Assembly: GCA_039984955.1 (NCBI GenBank)
Contig: JBDWTN010000005.1
Location: 310,001-374,000, forward strand
Length of the DNA: 64,000 bases
Source of the DNA: Marinobacter alexandrii
GTDB taxonomy: Bacteria > Bacteroidota > Bacteroidia > Cytophagales > Cyclobacteriaceae
Direction of reading: 5' to 3'
Shown here: positions 36,349-44,811 of the stretch, one piece after another
Layout of the letters: each line of letters begins with the position of its first letter
Position numbering within the stretch: position 1 is the stretch's first letter
The notes under the pieces: generated by a model
The model's database searches: none
What the model saw: only the letters and a program-made list of their open reading frames with translations
What the model was told of the DNA's origin: nothing
Program-made: the position numbers and the translations under genes

Positions 36349-37720
36349 GGAAAGAATCCTCGCCAATCTTTACATAGCTATAGAAGCTGTATTGGCCAAT
36401 CGAGTTAGATCCATACTCACCGCGCTTGGAATTATTTTTGGTGTGGCAGCAGTGATCGCTATGTTAGCGATTGGCAATGGAGCTCAACAAGAGATACTAG
36501 AGCAAATAAAATTAGTAGGCGTCAATAATATTATCATTGAGCCTGTAGTAGAGCAGACAGAAGAAAACCTTGCAGAGGATGATTCAGATTCTAAGGAAAA
36601 GAAGAAATTTTCTCCAGGTCTTACCTTAGAAGATAAAGAGTCTATTCTTAAAACAATTCCAGGTATAGAGACAATAAGTCCTGAAATTCTTTTAGAGACT
36701 TACATTATTAAGAATGGTATCAGAAGATCTGCAAAGCTCGTGGGTGTGGAACCCTCCTACTTTGACATCTTTAACTTCACATTGGCTGATGGAAAAATGT
36801 TCAATGAAGCACAACTCGAAAAAGGTGCAGCTGTCTGTATCATTGGTAAGTCCATAAAAGCAAAGTTTTTCCCATCCCAAAACCCTGTTGGGAAAATGCT
36901 TAAATGTGGGCCTAACTGGCTCAAAGTCATAGGCGTATTAGATGAACGCTACATCAGCGAAAGTAGTATCAGTAAGCTGGGTATTCGAGATTATAACATG
37001 GATGTTTACACACCACTTCAAACAGTTCTCGTTCGGTATAAAAACAGGGCTATGCTAACAGAAGAAATGATTCAAGGAGCTAATACGGGTTCATCAGGAA
37101 ACTTTGTTTTCTTCGGTGGTGGTAGTAGTGGTGGCTCTAATGATGATGCTCCTAAACAAGCGGTAAACTATCACCAACTTGATCGAATGGTGGTACAAGT
37201 AGCACAGACGGACAAATTAAACCCTACGGCGGAGGTCATTGTCCGCATGTTAGAGCGTAAGCACAATGAAGTGGTTGATTACGAAATAGAAATACCTGAA
37301 CTGCTCCTAAAACAACAACAGAGAACGAATGACATATTCAGCTATGTACTTGGAGCTATCGCAGGCATCTCGTTGATTGTTGGCGGTATAGGTATCATGA
37401 ATATCATGTTAGCCTCTGTTTTAGAAAGAATTAAGGAAATAGGATTGCGCCTTTCCATAGGTGCCAAAAAAGCAGATATTATTAATCAATTCATGTTTGA
37501 ATCCATGATGATCAGTATTTCAGGTGGATTTATTGGGATTATTATCGGCATAATGATGGCACTTGCTGTCAGTCGGTTTGCAGATATACCTACGGTCATC
37601 TCTTTTGGTTCAATACTTATTTCATTTGGAGTGGCGACAGCCATCGGACTTATATTTGGTATCGCTCCTGCAAGAAAAGCAGCACTCCAAGATCCAATCA
37701 CATCACTTAGATATGAATAG
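36341..37720 (+). CDS. MacB/FtsX-type ABC transporter permease
   Basis: The 459-residue protein has an N-terminal membrane helix (about 22-45, ILTALGIIFGVAAVIAML), a periplasmic MacB core domain with an acidic insert (about 70-90) and a glycine/serine-rich stretch near 250-265, and three C-terminal membrane helices with the FtsX signature (GIGIMNIMLASVLERIKEIG, LRLSIGAKK). It lacks a nucleotide-binding domain, and no ABC ATPase is encoded next to it. Overlaps adaptor and TolC genes by 8 nt on each side, so the three are one unit. Confidence 0.92.
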   Translation: MDKERILANLYIAIEAVLANRVRSILTALGIIFGVAAVIAMLAIGNGAQQEILEQIKLVGVNNIIIEPVVEQTEENLAEDDSDSKEKKKFSPGLTLEDKESILKTIPGIETISPEILLETYIIKNGIRRSAKLVGVEPSYFDIFNFTLADGKMFNEAQLEKGAAVCIIGKSIKAKFFPSQNPVGKMLKCGPNWLKVIGVLDERYISESSISKLGIRDYNMDVYTPLQTVLVRYKNRAMLTEEMIQGANTGSSGNFVFFGGGSSGGSNDDAPKQAVNYHQLDRMVVQVAQTDKLNPTAEVIVRMLERKHNEVVDYEIEIPELLLKQQQRTNDIFSYVLGAIAGISLIVGGIGIMNIMLASVLERIKEIGLRLSIGAKKADIINQFMFESMMISISGGFIGIIIGIMMALAVSRFADIPTVISFGSILISFGVATAIGLIFGIAPARKAALQDPITSLRYE

Positions 37721-39164
37721 ACTATTCACACTCATCACCCTATTGATCACATGCTCTACTTGTGTCAATGCTCAGGTACTTTACTCTTTGGATAATATCA
37801 TTGACTTGGCCAAAGGACAATCCCCCCAGGCCAAACAGGCAGAAACCAGAAAAGAGAATCGCTTCTGGCAATACCGATTATTCAAGTCTAATTACAATCC
37901 TCAATTAGCTCTCAGTGGAAACCTACCGTCTTATAGCAATCAATTTATTCCAGTTACCCAAGAAGATGGCTCGACTCAATTTCGACCTGTAGAGCAAACA
38001 AATTCATCGCTTAACCTTGGTTTATTTCAACCGATTGCTCCAACAGGAGGAAGTGTATCAGTAAACACACGTGCAAGTCAATTTCAAGACCTGGTTTTTG
38101 ACGATACCAGATGGAGAAGTACAATTGTTGATTTAACAATAAATCAACCAATTTTTGCTTTTAATCAACTCAAATGGGATCGCAAGACAGAGCCTATTCG
38201 ATACGAAGAATCGAGGCGTAGTTATGTAGAAGAGATGGAATTCGTTTCTAGGAATGCAGTACAACGATTTTTCGATTATCTGGATGCCCAGGTAAACTAC
38301 CAGATTGCAGAATTTAATCTTGCTAACAACGACACAATCTATAACATAGAGAAAGGGCGGTATAACATAGGGACTGCCTCAGAAGATAAACTGCTACAAG
38401 TAGAATTACAGTTGTTAAGATCTAAACAAGATCAAACGCAGGCTCAACTAGATCTTCAGACTTCCCGATTGGCTTTAAGGACTTTTATCGGATTAAACGA
38501 GGGAGAAACATTCGACCTTTCACTTCCGCAAGACATTCCTATTTTTCCTGTAGAAGAAAGACTTGCCTTACAGTATGCAAAGGACAATAGATCCGACTTT
38601 ATTGCTTTTGAAAGACGAAGACTCGAAGCGGATGCTCAAGTAGCACAAGCCAAGGGCCAACGTTTTCAAATGAACTTAAATGCTTCTTTTGGTCTGAATA
38701 GTGCTGGATCGTCGCTTGATGAATCTTATCAGGATGCTCAGACTCAACAGTTTGCAAATTTGACGCTCAATATTCCTATTGTCAACTGGGGAAGAAATGA
38801 AGCGCGAATGAAGACAGCTTTGGCAAACAAGCAGCTTACTGATTATGTGATTGCTCAAGAAGAACAAAACTTTGAACAGGAAATCATCACTCTTGTTAGA
38901 CAACTAGATGTACTCAGACAGCAAATAGAGATTTCAAAAAAATCTGATGAGGTAGCTCAAAAAAGGTACGAAGTGGCGCAGAACAGGTATCTCATTGGGA
39001 AAATCGACATTACTAACCTCAACATTGCCTTGACAGAAAAGGATACTGCAAAGAGGAGTTATATTAATGCGCTAAGAAGTTACTGGATTGCGTATTATGA
39101 CTTAAGGAGGTTGACACTCTATGACTTTGCAAACAAAAATCTGTTATACACACTGAATGACTGA
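37713..39164 (+). CDS. TolC-type outer-membrane efflux protein
   Basis: The protein (483 residues) has a signal peptide (to about CVNAQ) and two repeats of the outer-membrane efflux fold with long helical hairpins (KDNRSDFIAFERRRLEADAQ, VAQKRYEVAQNRYLIGKI). ATG at 37713 is inside the permease gene's last codons; the longer frame from 37563 is only an overlap artefact. It completes an adaptor-permease-TolC trans-envelope system whose cargo (peptide, lipid or drug) is not evident from the sequence. Confidence 0.9.
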   Translation: MNRLFTLITLLITCSTCVNAQVLYSLDNIIDLAKGQSPQAKQAETRKENRFWQYRLFKSNYNPQLALSGNLPSYSNQFIPVTQEDGSTQFRPVEQTNSSLNLGLFQPIAPTGGSVSVNTRASQFQDLVFDDTRWRSTIVDLTINQPIFAFNQLKWDRKTEPIRYEESRRSYVEEMEFVSRNAVQRFFDYLDAQVNYQIAEFNLANNDTIYNIEKGRYNIGTASEDKLLQVELQLLRSKQDQTQAQLDLQTSRLALRTFIGLNEGETFDLSLPQDIPIFPVEERLALQYAKDNRSDFIAFERRRLEADAQVAQAKGQRFQMNLNASFGLNSAGSSLDESYQDAQTQQFANLTLNIPIVNWGRNEARMKTALANKQLTDYVIAQEEQNFEQEIITLVRQLDVLRQQIEISKKSDEVAQKRYEVAQNRYLIGKIDITNLNIALTEKDTAKRSYINALRSYWIAYYDLRRLTLYDFANKNLLYTLND

Positions 39165-39290
39165 TTAGTTTTCCATCATCTCCATACACACTCATTTTTA
39201 CTGCGAAGAAAGGTCACCTTTTAAGGTTTAACTCTGAGTTTTCTAAAATCAGTACTTAGTTTTACTGTAGATATCAATTGAAATCAATCG

Positions 39291-39992
39291 ATGAATAAAC
39301 CATTAGCTTTCATCCTATTGCTCACATGTTGTTTTTCATGTGTGAAAATCCCGCAAGAGTCTATCGACTTGTCTAAAACTTTGGGGAGAGATCTAGGCAT
39401 CTTACACAACTCGCATAGAAATTCTGTCGAGATCATTTATAGCAAAATAAAAGAAGATATCAATCTCTTCATTGATGATGTCTATGCTCCTTTTATCATC
39501 AATTATGTAGTGTCTTCAGAAATGAACTCCTTTAAGGAAGGAAAAGAGTCCATTTTTAAATCCCTCACTGATGCTGCTCAGTCAGACACCAAGCAAGTCA
39601 CAGATAAAGCCTTGAACGACATTGCTGATTTCCAGAAAGCTGCATATGGACAAATTTTAATCAAAAGGAAAGAACTCCTCACCCCTGTTGAAGAAGAGGA
39701 AAGAGAAGTATTACAGTTGATTGACAATTCTTACAACAATATGGTGCATGCAAACGCTACCATTACTGGATACCTAGAATCCGTCAAGAAAGTAAGAACA
39801 GCACAAAAAGAGGGACTAGCCATGGTTGGACTGGAAAACATGGATGAACAGCTGACCAATCGATTGGTTTCTATGTCTGGTAAAATCAATTCATATCTTG
39901 ATATAGCCAAGCAAATAGACATCAAGTCCAATGAGGCGAAAGAAGAAATAGAAGAAATTTCAAAGAAGATTAAAGAAGTTAAAAACCAATAA
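39291..39992 (+). CDS. coiled-coil lipoprotein of unknown function
   Basis: The 233-residue protein has a lipobox (CCFSC; lipidated Cys near 17) and is otherwise almost entirely helical, with heptad-like segments and a C-terminal charged coiled coil (KEEIEEISKKIKEVKNQ). No known domain. It lies 8 nt before the small coiled-coil gene at 40001, suggesting a two-gene unit in which an envelope-anchored helical protein pairs with a small soluble partner. Confidence 0.6.
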   Translation: MNKPLAFILLLTCCFSCVKIPQESIDLSKTLGRDLGILHNSHRNSVEIIYSKIKEDINLFIDDVYAPFIINYVVSSEMNSFKEGKESIFKSLTDAAQSDTKQVTDKALNDIADFQKAAYGQILIKRKELLTPVEEEEREVLQLIDNSYNNMVHANATITGYLESVKKVRTAQKEGLAMVGLENMDEQLTNRLVSMSGKINSYLDIAKQIDIKSNEAKEEIEEISKKIKEVKNQ

Positions 39993-40000
39993 CTACACAT

Positions 40001-40285
40001 ATGTCAACCAATAGATTCGATGATTTATTTAAAGAAGCTGATGATGCTTTTGACGGAAAATACAAGGATGAATTGAATCAACTATACGGGCTATCTAGAG
40101 AGGAAATAGATGCAATCACACCAGGCACAGTGGACATGCGAGTGTATACTAAACTCATGAAAACTGTAGAAGAGGCCTCTCGTCAGAATATGGAACTTGC
40201 ACAATTGAAAAAGCGAATTGAGGATCTGGGGACAGTTGCCATTGAGATTGCCAAGAAAGTACCAACGCTTTCTGGTATGTTCTGA
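40001..40285 (+). CDS. small helical protein of unknown function
   Basis: The 94-residue protein has no signal peptide. It is acidic at the N-terminus (FDDLFKEADDAFDGKYKDEL) with a central LSREEIDAITPGTVDMRVY segment and a coiled coil (about 50-80). No family recognised. It directly follows the lipoprotein gene (8-nt gap) and is probably cotranscribed with it. Confidence 0.6.
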   Translation: MSTNRFDDLFKEADDAFDGKYKDELNQLYGLSREEIDAITPGTVDMRVYTKLMKTVEEASRQNMELAQLKKRIEDLGTVAIEIAKKVPTLSGMF

Positions 40286-40373
40286 AGTTAACCTACTCCA
40301 AAGCTAACTTTACATTTACTTAATCAGCATAAAGCAATATACTTAACTGTATGACGTATATTTAATATAATTA

Positions 40374-40393
40374 GTCTCGAGCGGTTTCGAGAC
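40374..40393. repeat. 7-bp inverted repeat GTCTCGA...TCGAGAC
   Basis: Arms 40374-40380 and 40387-40393 flank GCGGTT, 23 nt before the ATG at 40417. No T-run, so an operator or 5'-UTR hairpin is more likely than a terminator. Confidence 0.4.
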
Positions 40394-40416
40394 ATAAATC
40401 AGTTAAATGTATTTTT

Positions 40417-40872
40417 ATGAAAAAGCTATGGATCTCACTATCCATTGGTTGCTGTTTTCTAATCCTTTCAGGATTTGATACAGTATCGACCAACAATGAA
40501 GAAGTGTCCTTTTTGGGATGCTCGCAAACAGTTAGAGCTTGCGACACGTCGGGCGATGGGCAACCTGACATTTTTTTTAGCTTACAAGGAGGACCAGCTC
40601 CCTTGCCAAGCAATTTCAACCCAGCTCTTTACACGGTACCCAACTTTGGATGTGCCAACATTTCATTCTCAGTGGCCTGTCCACCTCCACCTCCACCACC
40701 TCCACCAGGTGGTGGAACTATTCAGGTGGAAGCATGCGATGTAACTGGCGAAGGGCAACCAGACATTTTCTTTAGTCTTTCCGGTGGGCCAGCTCCACTT
40801 CCAAGCAATTTTAATCCAGCACTCTACACTGTTACTCCAGGAGGATGTGACATTATTAGTATTGTGTTATAA
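40417..40872 (+). CDS. secreted protein with two near-identical 46-residue repeats joined by a polyproline linker
   Basis: The 151-residue protein has an N-terminal hydrophobic signal segment (about 4-20). Two copies follow, of a unit containing ACD-TG/SG-GQPDIFF and GGPAPLPSNFNPALYTV (about residues 39-84 and 104-149), separated by nine prolines and GGG. Each copy holds DxSGDGQPD or DxTGEGQPD, reminiscent of calcium-binding thrombospondin-3-like loops, and flanking cysteines that could form one disulphide per repeat. I do not recognise the family. The DNA of the two copies differs at many third positions, so the repeat is old and conserved in protein sequence. Followed by a terminator. Confidence 0.65.
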   Translation: MKKLWISLSIGCCFLILSGFDTVSTNNEEVSFLGCSQTVRACDTSGDGQPDIFFSLQGGPAPLPSNFNPALYTVPNFGCANISFSVACPPPPPPPPPGGGTIQVEACDVTGEGQPDIFFSLSGGPAPLPSNFNPALYTVTPGGCDIISIVL

Positions 40873-40885
40873 GATTCAAATGAAT

Positions 40886-40916
40886 AAAAGCATGGGACTC
40901 GTTCCTGTGCTTTTTT
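40886..40916 (+). terminator. rho-independent terminator after the repeat protein
   Basis: AAAAGCATGGG (40886-40896) pairs with CCTGTGCTTTT (starting 40904) using two wobbles, and six T follow (40911-40916). Confidence 0.75.
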
Positions 40917-41076
40917 ATTCTGATTTACACCCAATCAATTAGAGCACAAGCGGAAGCTTGAACTGGTTGTGGAAGCTCAGCCTGCTCTTGTGTCTTACCA
41001 TATGAGAATCTGAGAGAGTAAATAGGGGTAGTTACTTCGAGTAGCAATCAGAAAACTCAAACTTCAAAGAAGTTAC

Positions 41077-42003
41077 TTACAACTTCAACTTACGCATACC
41101 TTTAAAATAGAGCCACATCATTTTTAGCTTGGATCCACCTTTCTTCCTCCCCATTTCCATGGCATCCCATAGTTCTTCTGGAATAGCTTCCAGTTGATTA
41201 AACTCTCCTGCTCCTTTCAGCCACTCTCCGCCATCAATGGTGATGACTTCTCCATTGACATATGCTGAGTAGTCAGATACTAAATAGGCCGCCAGATTGG
41301 CCAGTTCTTGATGATCGCCTACACGTTGAAGAGGTACTTTTTTTGCTGGGTCATATTTCTTCTTTAAGTCTCCTGGTAGAAGTCTATCCCATGCTCCTTC
41401 TGTAGGAAATGGCCCTGGAGCTATTGCATTACTTCGAATACCATATTTCGCCCATTCTACTGCTAAAGAACGTGTCATAGCTAGCACACCACTCTTTGCA
41501 CATGCAGAAGGAACTACATAGCCTGAACCTGTCCAAGCATAGGTTGTAACAATGCTTAAGATATTCCCTCCTCGCTTCTCCTCTATCCAGTCTTTACCTA
41601 AAGCCAGAGTAAAATTGTAGCTTCCCTTCAAAACGATATCCACTACCGTATCAAACGCTCTATGAGAAAGTCGCTCGGTAGGGCTAATAAAGTTTCCTGC
41701 TGCATTGTTAAGCAGTACGTCCACACCTCCAAATTTTTCTTTTGCTTCCTTAATCACACGTTCGACCTGATCGTATTCACGCACATCACAGGCTACACAA
41801 TGCACTGGATAGCCACTCTTAGCCGTTATTTCTTTGGCTGTTTCCTCCAATACTTCAATCTTCCGACTAGTAATCACAAGGTTGGCCCCAAGCTCTGAAA
41901 AATAGGATCCCATGGATTTGCCTAATCCTGTCCCCCCTCCTGTTACAATAATTGTTTTGCCCTTGAGTGAATCAGGGCTCAGCATACCTTGTGTGTGGCT
42001 CAT
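41077..42003 (-). CDS. short-chain dehydrogenase, 2,4-dienoyl-CoA reductase-like
   Basis: The 308-residue enzyme has the NAD(P)-binding motif TGGGTGLGKSM and NNAAGNF. The region TGSGYVVPSACAKSGV followed by NAIAPGPFPTEGAW and a final ITIDGGEWL closely resembles mitochondrial/peroxisomal 2,4-dienoyl-CoA reductases, in which the usual YxxxK is displaced. It would reduce dienoyl-CoA intermediates in beta-oxidation of polyunsaturated fatty acids. The C-terminal 40 basic residues (MGRKKGGSKLKMMW) are an addition. It stands alone, about 150 nt downstream of the symporter gene on the same strand but beyond that gene's terminator. Confidence 0.8.
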   Translation of the reverse strand: MSHTQGMLSPDSLKGKTIIVTGGGTGLGKSMGSYFSELGANLVITSRKIEVLEETAKEITAKSGYPVHCVACDVREYDQVERVIKEAKEKFGGVDVLLNNAAGNFISPTERLSHRAFDTVVDIVLKGSYNFTLALGKDWIEEKRGGNILSIVTTYAWTGSGYVVPSACAKSGVLAMTRSLAVEWAKYGIRSNAIAPGPFPTEGAWDRLLPGDLKKKYDPAKKVPLQRVGDHQELANLAAYLVSDYSAYVNGEVITIDGGEWLKGAGEFNQLEAIPEELWDAMEMGRKKGGSKLKMMWLYFKGMRKLKL

Positions 42004-42042
42004 AAGAAATTAGTTTGGATGGCAATATAGATAATAGGCCAT

Positions 42043-42068
42043 AAAAAAAGAGGCCCACGAAGGGCCTC
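42043..42068 (-). terminator. rho-independent terminator of the symporter gene (minus strand)
   Basis: GAGGCCC (42050-42056) pairs with GGGCCTC (42062-42068). On the minus strand the stem is followed by seven T (plus-strand A-run 42043-42049). Confidence 0.9.
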
Positions 42069-42155
42069 CCACTTTGGTAGTGAATAGAGCGTTAAGCATC
42101 TAAGCTCAAAGTACTAAACTTATCAAATGATAAACAATACCCTAAATAGGGTATT

Positions 42156-43904
42156 TTACTTTTTCATCCAATTTAATACCTGAACCATCGATAAAGTAGC
42201 AATCACGAGGAGACCAAACCCCAAAAGAAGGTTTCCATAAACTACATTTCCAATCCCAAATAAGGCACTATAAACTCCAATGGCTCCTAAGAATACACTC
42301 AAGATCGAGTTTCCAAATGATGAGCGTTCGTAACTAAATTTTTTCCATCCAAAGCTTGGACGAATAAGGTCCACAAATTTTTTCAATGTTTCTTCCGATT
42401 CCGGTTTAGTGAAAAGTGTGGTGGCTATCCAAACAACAGAAGTCACTCCGGTGGCAATCAACAACTTCATTGTAAAGTCATCGATGTAATCATTCCCTAA
42501 GGCTCCTTCTGGCACAACCAAAACAAGCACAAATGCATTAATAGTCGCAACGATCATTCCTACTATTTCTGTCCAGGCATTGATTCTCCACCAAAACCAT
42601 CTTAACAAAAAGATTGCACCAGTGCCTGCCCCTGATAACAATAAGATATTAAATGCTTGCGTTGCATTTTCTAAGACGGTCAATGATAAAAGTCCTGCTA
42701 CAAGCATTAGCACCACTGTAGAAGCTCGACCTACCAACACCATTTCCTTTTCTGTAGCTTCTGGCTTCAGAAATCGTTGATAGAAATCATTCACAATGTA
42801 TGAAGAGCCCCAATTCAAGTGTGTACTAATGGTAGACATATACGCTGCTATCAAAGATGCCAAGACTAACCCCAGCCATCCGGGCGAAAGAAGCGTCAAC
42901 ATCACTGGATAAGCAATATCATTTCCGAGGTACTGATCGTTGATTTCTGGAAAGGCTTGTTTGATGGATTCCAGATCCGGGAATAAGACAAGGGAAGCTA
43001 AAGCTACTATGATCCATGGCCATGGCCTTAACGCATAATGGGCAAAATTGAAGAACAATGTAGCTCCAACAGCATGCTTTTCATTTTTAGCAGCCAGCAT
43101 TCGCTGAGCGATATACCCTCCTCCTCCAGGTTCTGCTCCAGGATACCATACGGACCACCATTGCACAGCTAAAGGAATAATAAACATCGAAATAAGTACT
43201 GATGTATTCGAAAAATCTGGAACAATATCGAGTTTACCAATGACTGCATCATTTACCAATAAGCCCTTCAGTCCACCTACCTCAGGCTGGGACAGTGATA
43301 CATATGCTGCATAAATAGCTCCCAATAAAGCGATCGAAAATTGAAAAAAATCTGTCCAAATCACTCCCTTAATTCCACCCAAAGCAGAATAAACTGCAAC
43401 TATTGTTGATGCAATAATTACCGTATGAAGCGGAGAAAGTCCAAATAGAATTGAAGATATCTTAATCGCAGCAAGGGTGACGGAACCCATGATTAAACAG
43501 TTAAAGAATATTCCTAAATACAACGCTCTGAATCCACGAAGGAAAGAAGCTGCTTTACCGCTATATCTAAGTTCATAGAATTCAAGATCCGTCAAAATTC
43601 CTGATCTTCTCCACAACCTAGCATATATAAAAACAGTAATCATCCCGGTAATCAGAAAAGACCACCAAGCCCAGTTCTTCGCCACTCCAGATTCTCTAAC
43701 AAAGCCCGTAACCAAATTTGGCGTATCAGCGGAAAAAGTAGTAGCCACCATGGAAACTCCCAATAGCCACCAAGGCATAGATTTTCCTGCTAGAAAGTAT
43801 TCCTCTTTACTTTTTCCGGCACTTTTTGAAGCAACTATGCTTATGATCAATACGATCAGGAAAAACCCTCCTATGATGAACCAGTCTAAGGTGATTAATT
43901 TCAT
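42156..43904 (-). CDS. sodium:solute symporter (SSS family)
   Basis: The 582-residue integral membrane protein has about 14 membrane segments. The N-terminal region (SAGKSKEEYFLAGKSMPWW, GVSMVATTFSADTPN) and the GGIKGVIWTDFFQF block are typical of the SSS/SLC5 family. It imports a small solute (sugar, amino acid or organic acid) with Na+; the substrate cannot be read from sequence. It is divergent from the lipoprotein at 43943 with only 38 nt between the starts, so both promoters must overlap. Confidence 0.93.
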   Translation of the reverse strand: MKLITLDWFIIGGFFLIVLIISIVASKSAGKSKEEYFLAGKSMPWWLLGVSMVATTFSADTPNLVTGFVRESGVAKNWAWWSFLITGMITVFIYARLWRRSGILTDLEFYELRYSGKAASFLRGFRALYLGIFFNCLIMGSVTLAAIKISSILFGLSPLHTVIIASTIVAVYSALGGIKGVIWTDFFQFSIALLGAIYAAYVSLSQPEVGGLKGLLVNDAVIGKLDIVPDFSNTSVLISMFIIPLAVQWWSVWYPGAEPGGGGYIAQRMLAAKNEKHAVGATLFFNFAHYALRPWPWIIVALASLVLFPDLESIKQAFPEINDQYLGNDIAYPVMLTLLSPGWLGLVLASLIAAYMSTISTHLNWGSSYIVNDFYQRFLKPEATEKEMVLVGRASTVVLMLVAGLLSLTVLENATQAFNILLLSGAGTGAIFLLRWFWWRINAWTEIVGMIVATINAFVLVLVVPEGALGNDYIDDFTMKLLIATGVTSVVWIATTLFTKPESEETLKKFVDLIRPSFGWKKFSYERSSFGNSILSVFLGAIGVYSALFGIGNVVYGNLLLGFGLLVIATLSMVQVLNWMKK

Positions 43905-43942
43905 AAATTGTTAATTAGTTGAATCACCATAAATCTAATGTT

Positions 43943-44713
43943 ATGAAAGTTTTGAGCAACTACATGCTAGCCAATTTAATTTTCTTCATGACAAGTTGCC
44001 TTGGAAAGCAAGAGGCTACAGTGCAACAAAAACCTACTTCTCAGATGTGGGAATTAAAAAAAGAAGATGGTTGGAAGGTGATAAAAAAAGTATCATTTAA
44101 ATATGATGAAAAAGGTAATCGCATTGAAGAACTGAGTAAAAGCATTGACGGTGATAGTGAATCTCTACTAGATAGGACAATTAGAATATATGATCAAAAT
44201 AATAATGAAGTATCATTCTCCAGAGAGGTTTGGAAGGACAGCACGTGGAGTTTTGCTTTTGATAAAAACTACCTCTATGAAGATAAAATAATAGCAAGGC
44301 GTGATTCTATGGTCCGAGGAGGTAGCTCCTCAGTATTTTTTGTTGATTATGTATATGACAAAGATGACCTTCTGATAAGTGAAGTTTCTAAAAGAGATAT
44401 GGAAGGTGTGAAAATGAATAATAGCAAGGTTATTTATCACTATGATAAAGATGGTAATCCGGTTATCAAGGAGTTTCCCATTTGGCAGAATAATCAATGG
44501 GGGAAATCCAGAAAAATGATTTTAACGTATGATTCTAATGGAAATCACATACAGACAATAAGATACAACTGGACTGATAGTATGTGGGTTGAGAGTATCA
44601 TATATGACCTCAAAGTAGACATTGATGGAAATCGCTTGGAAGAACTATGGAAAAGACCTGACGCTGATTCTTTAAAAACTTACATGAGAATCACATATGT
44701 GTTTGAAAATTAA
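43943..44713 (+). CDS. lipoprotein with YD-like repeats
   Basis: The protein (256 residues) has a lipobox (FFMTSC). Its body is built of short repeats of the form YDxxGNxxxE (YDEKGNRIEE, YDQNNNEVSF, YDKDGNPVIK, YDSNGNHIQT) that resemble single RHS/YD units, followed by W-containing turns. Such proteins are frequent in Bacteroidota and uncharacterised. ATG at 43943 is chosen as the start of the signal peptide over an upstream TTG (43919). It may share its transcript with the large permease 98 nt downstream. Confidence 0.65.
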   Translation: MKVLSNYMLANLIFFMTSCLGKQEATVQQKPTSQMWELKKEDGWKVIKKVSFKYDEKGNRIEELSKSIDGDSESLLDRTIRIYDQNNNEVSFSREVWKDSTWSFAFDKNYLYEDKIIARRDSMVRGGSSSVFFVDYVYDKDDLLISEVSKRDMEGVKMNNSKVIYHYDKDGNPVIKEFPIWQNNQWGKSRKMILTYDSNGNHIQTIRYNWTDSMWVESIIYDLKVDIDGNRLEELWKRPDADSLKTYMRITYVFEN

Positions 44714-44811
44714 CTTTGGTGAAAAATGTAACCAATTGATGTATAAAAAGTATTCCTTCCAATGCAACCTCAAAGAGGAATTGCTGTCATTAATCAACTT
44801 GACTTACGATT

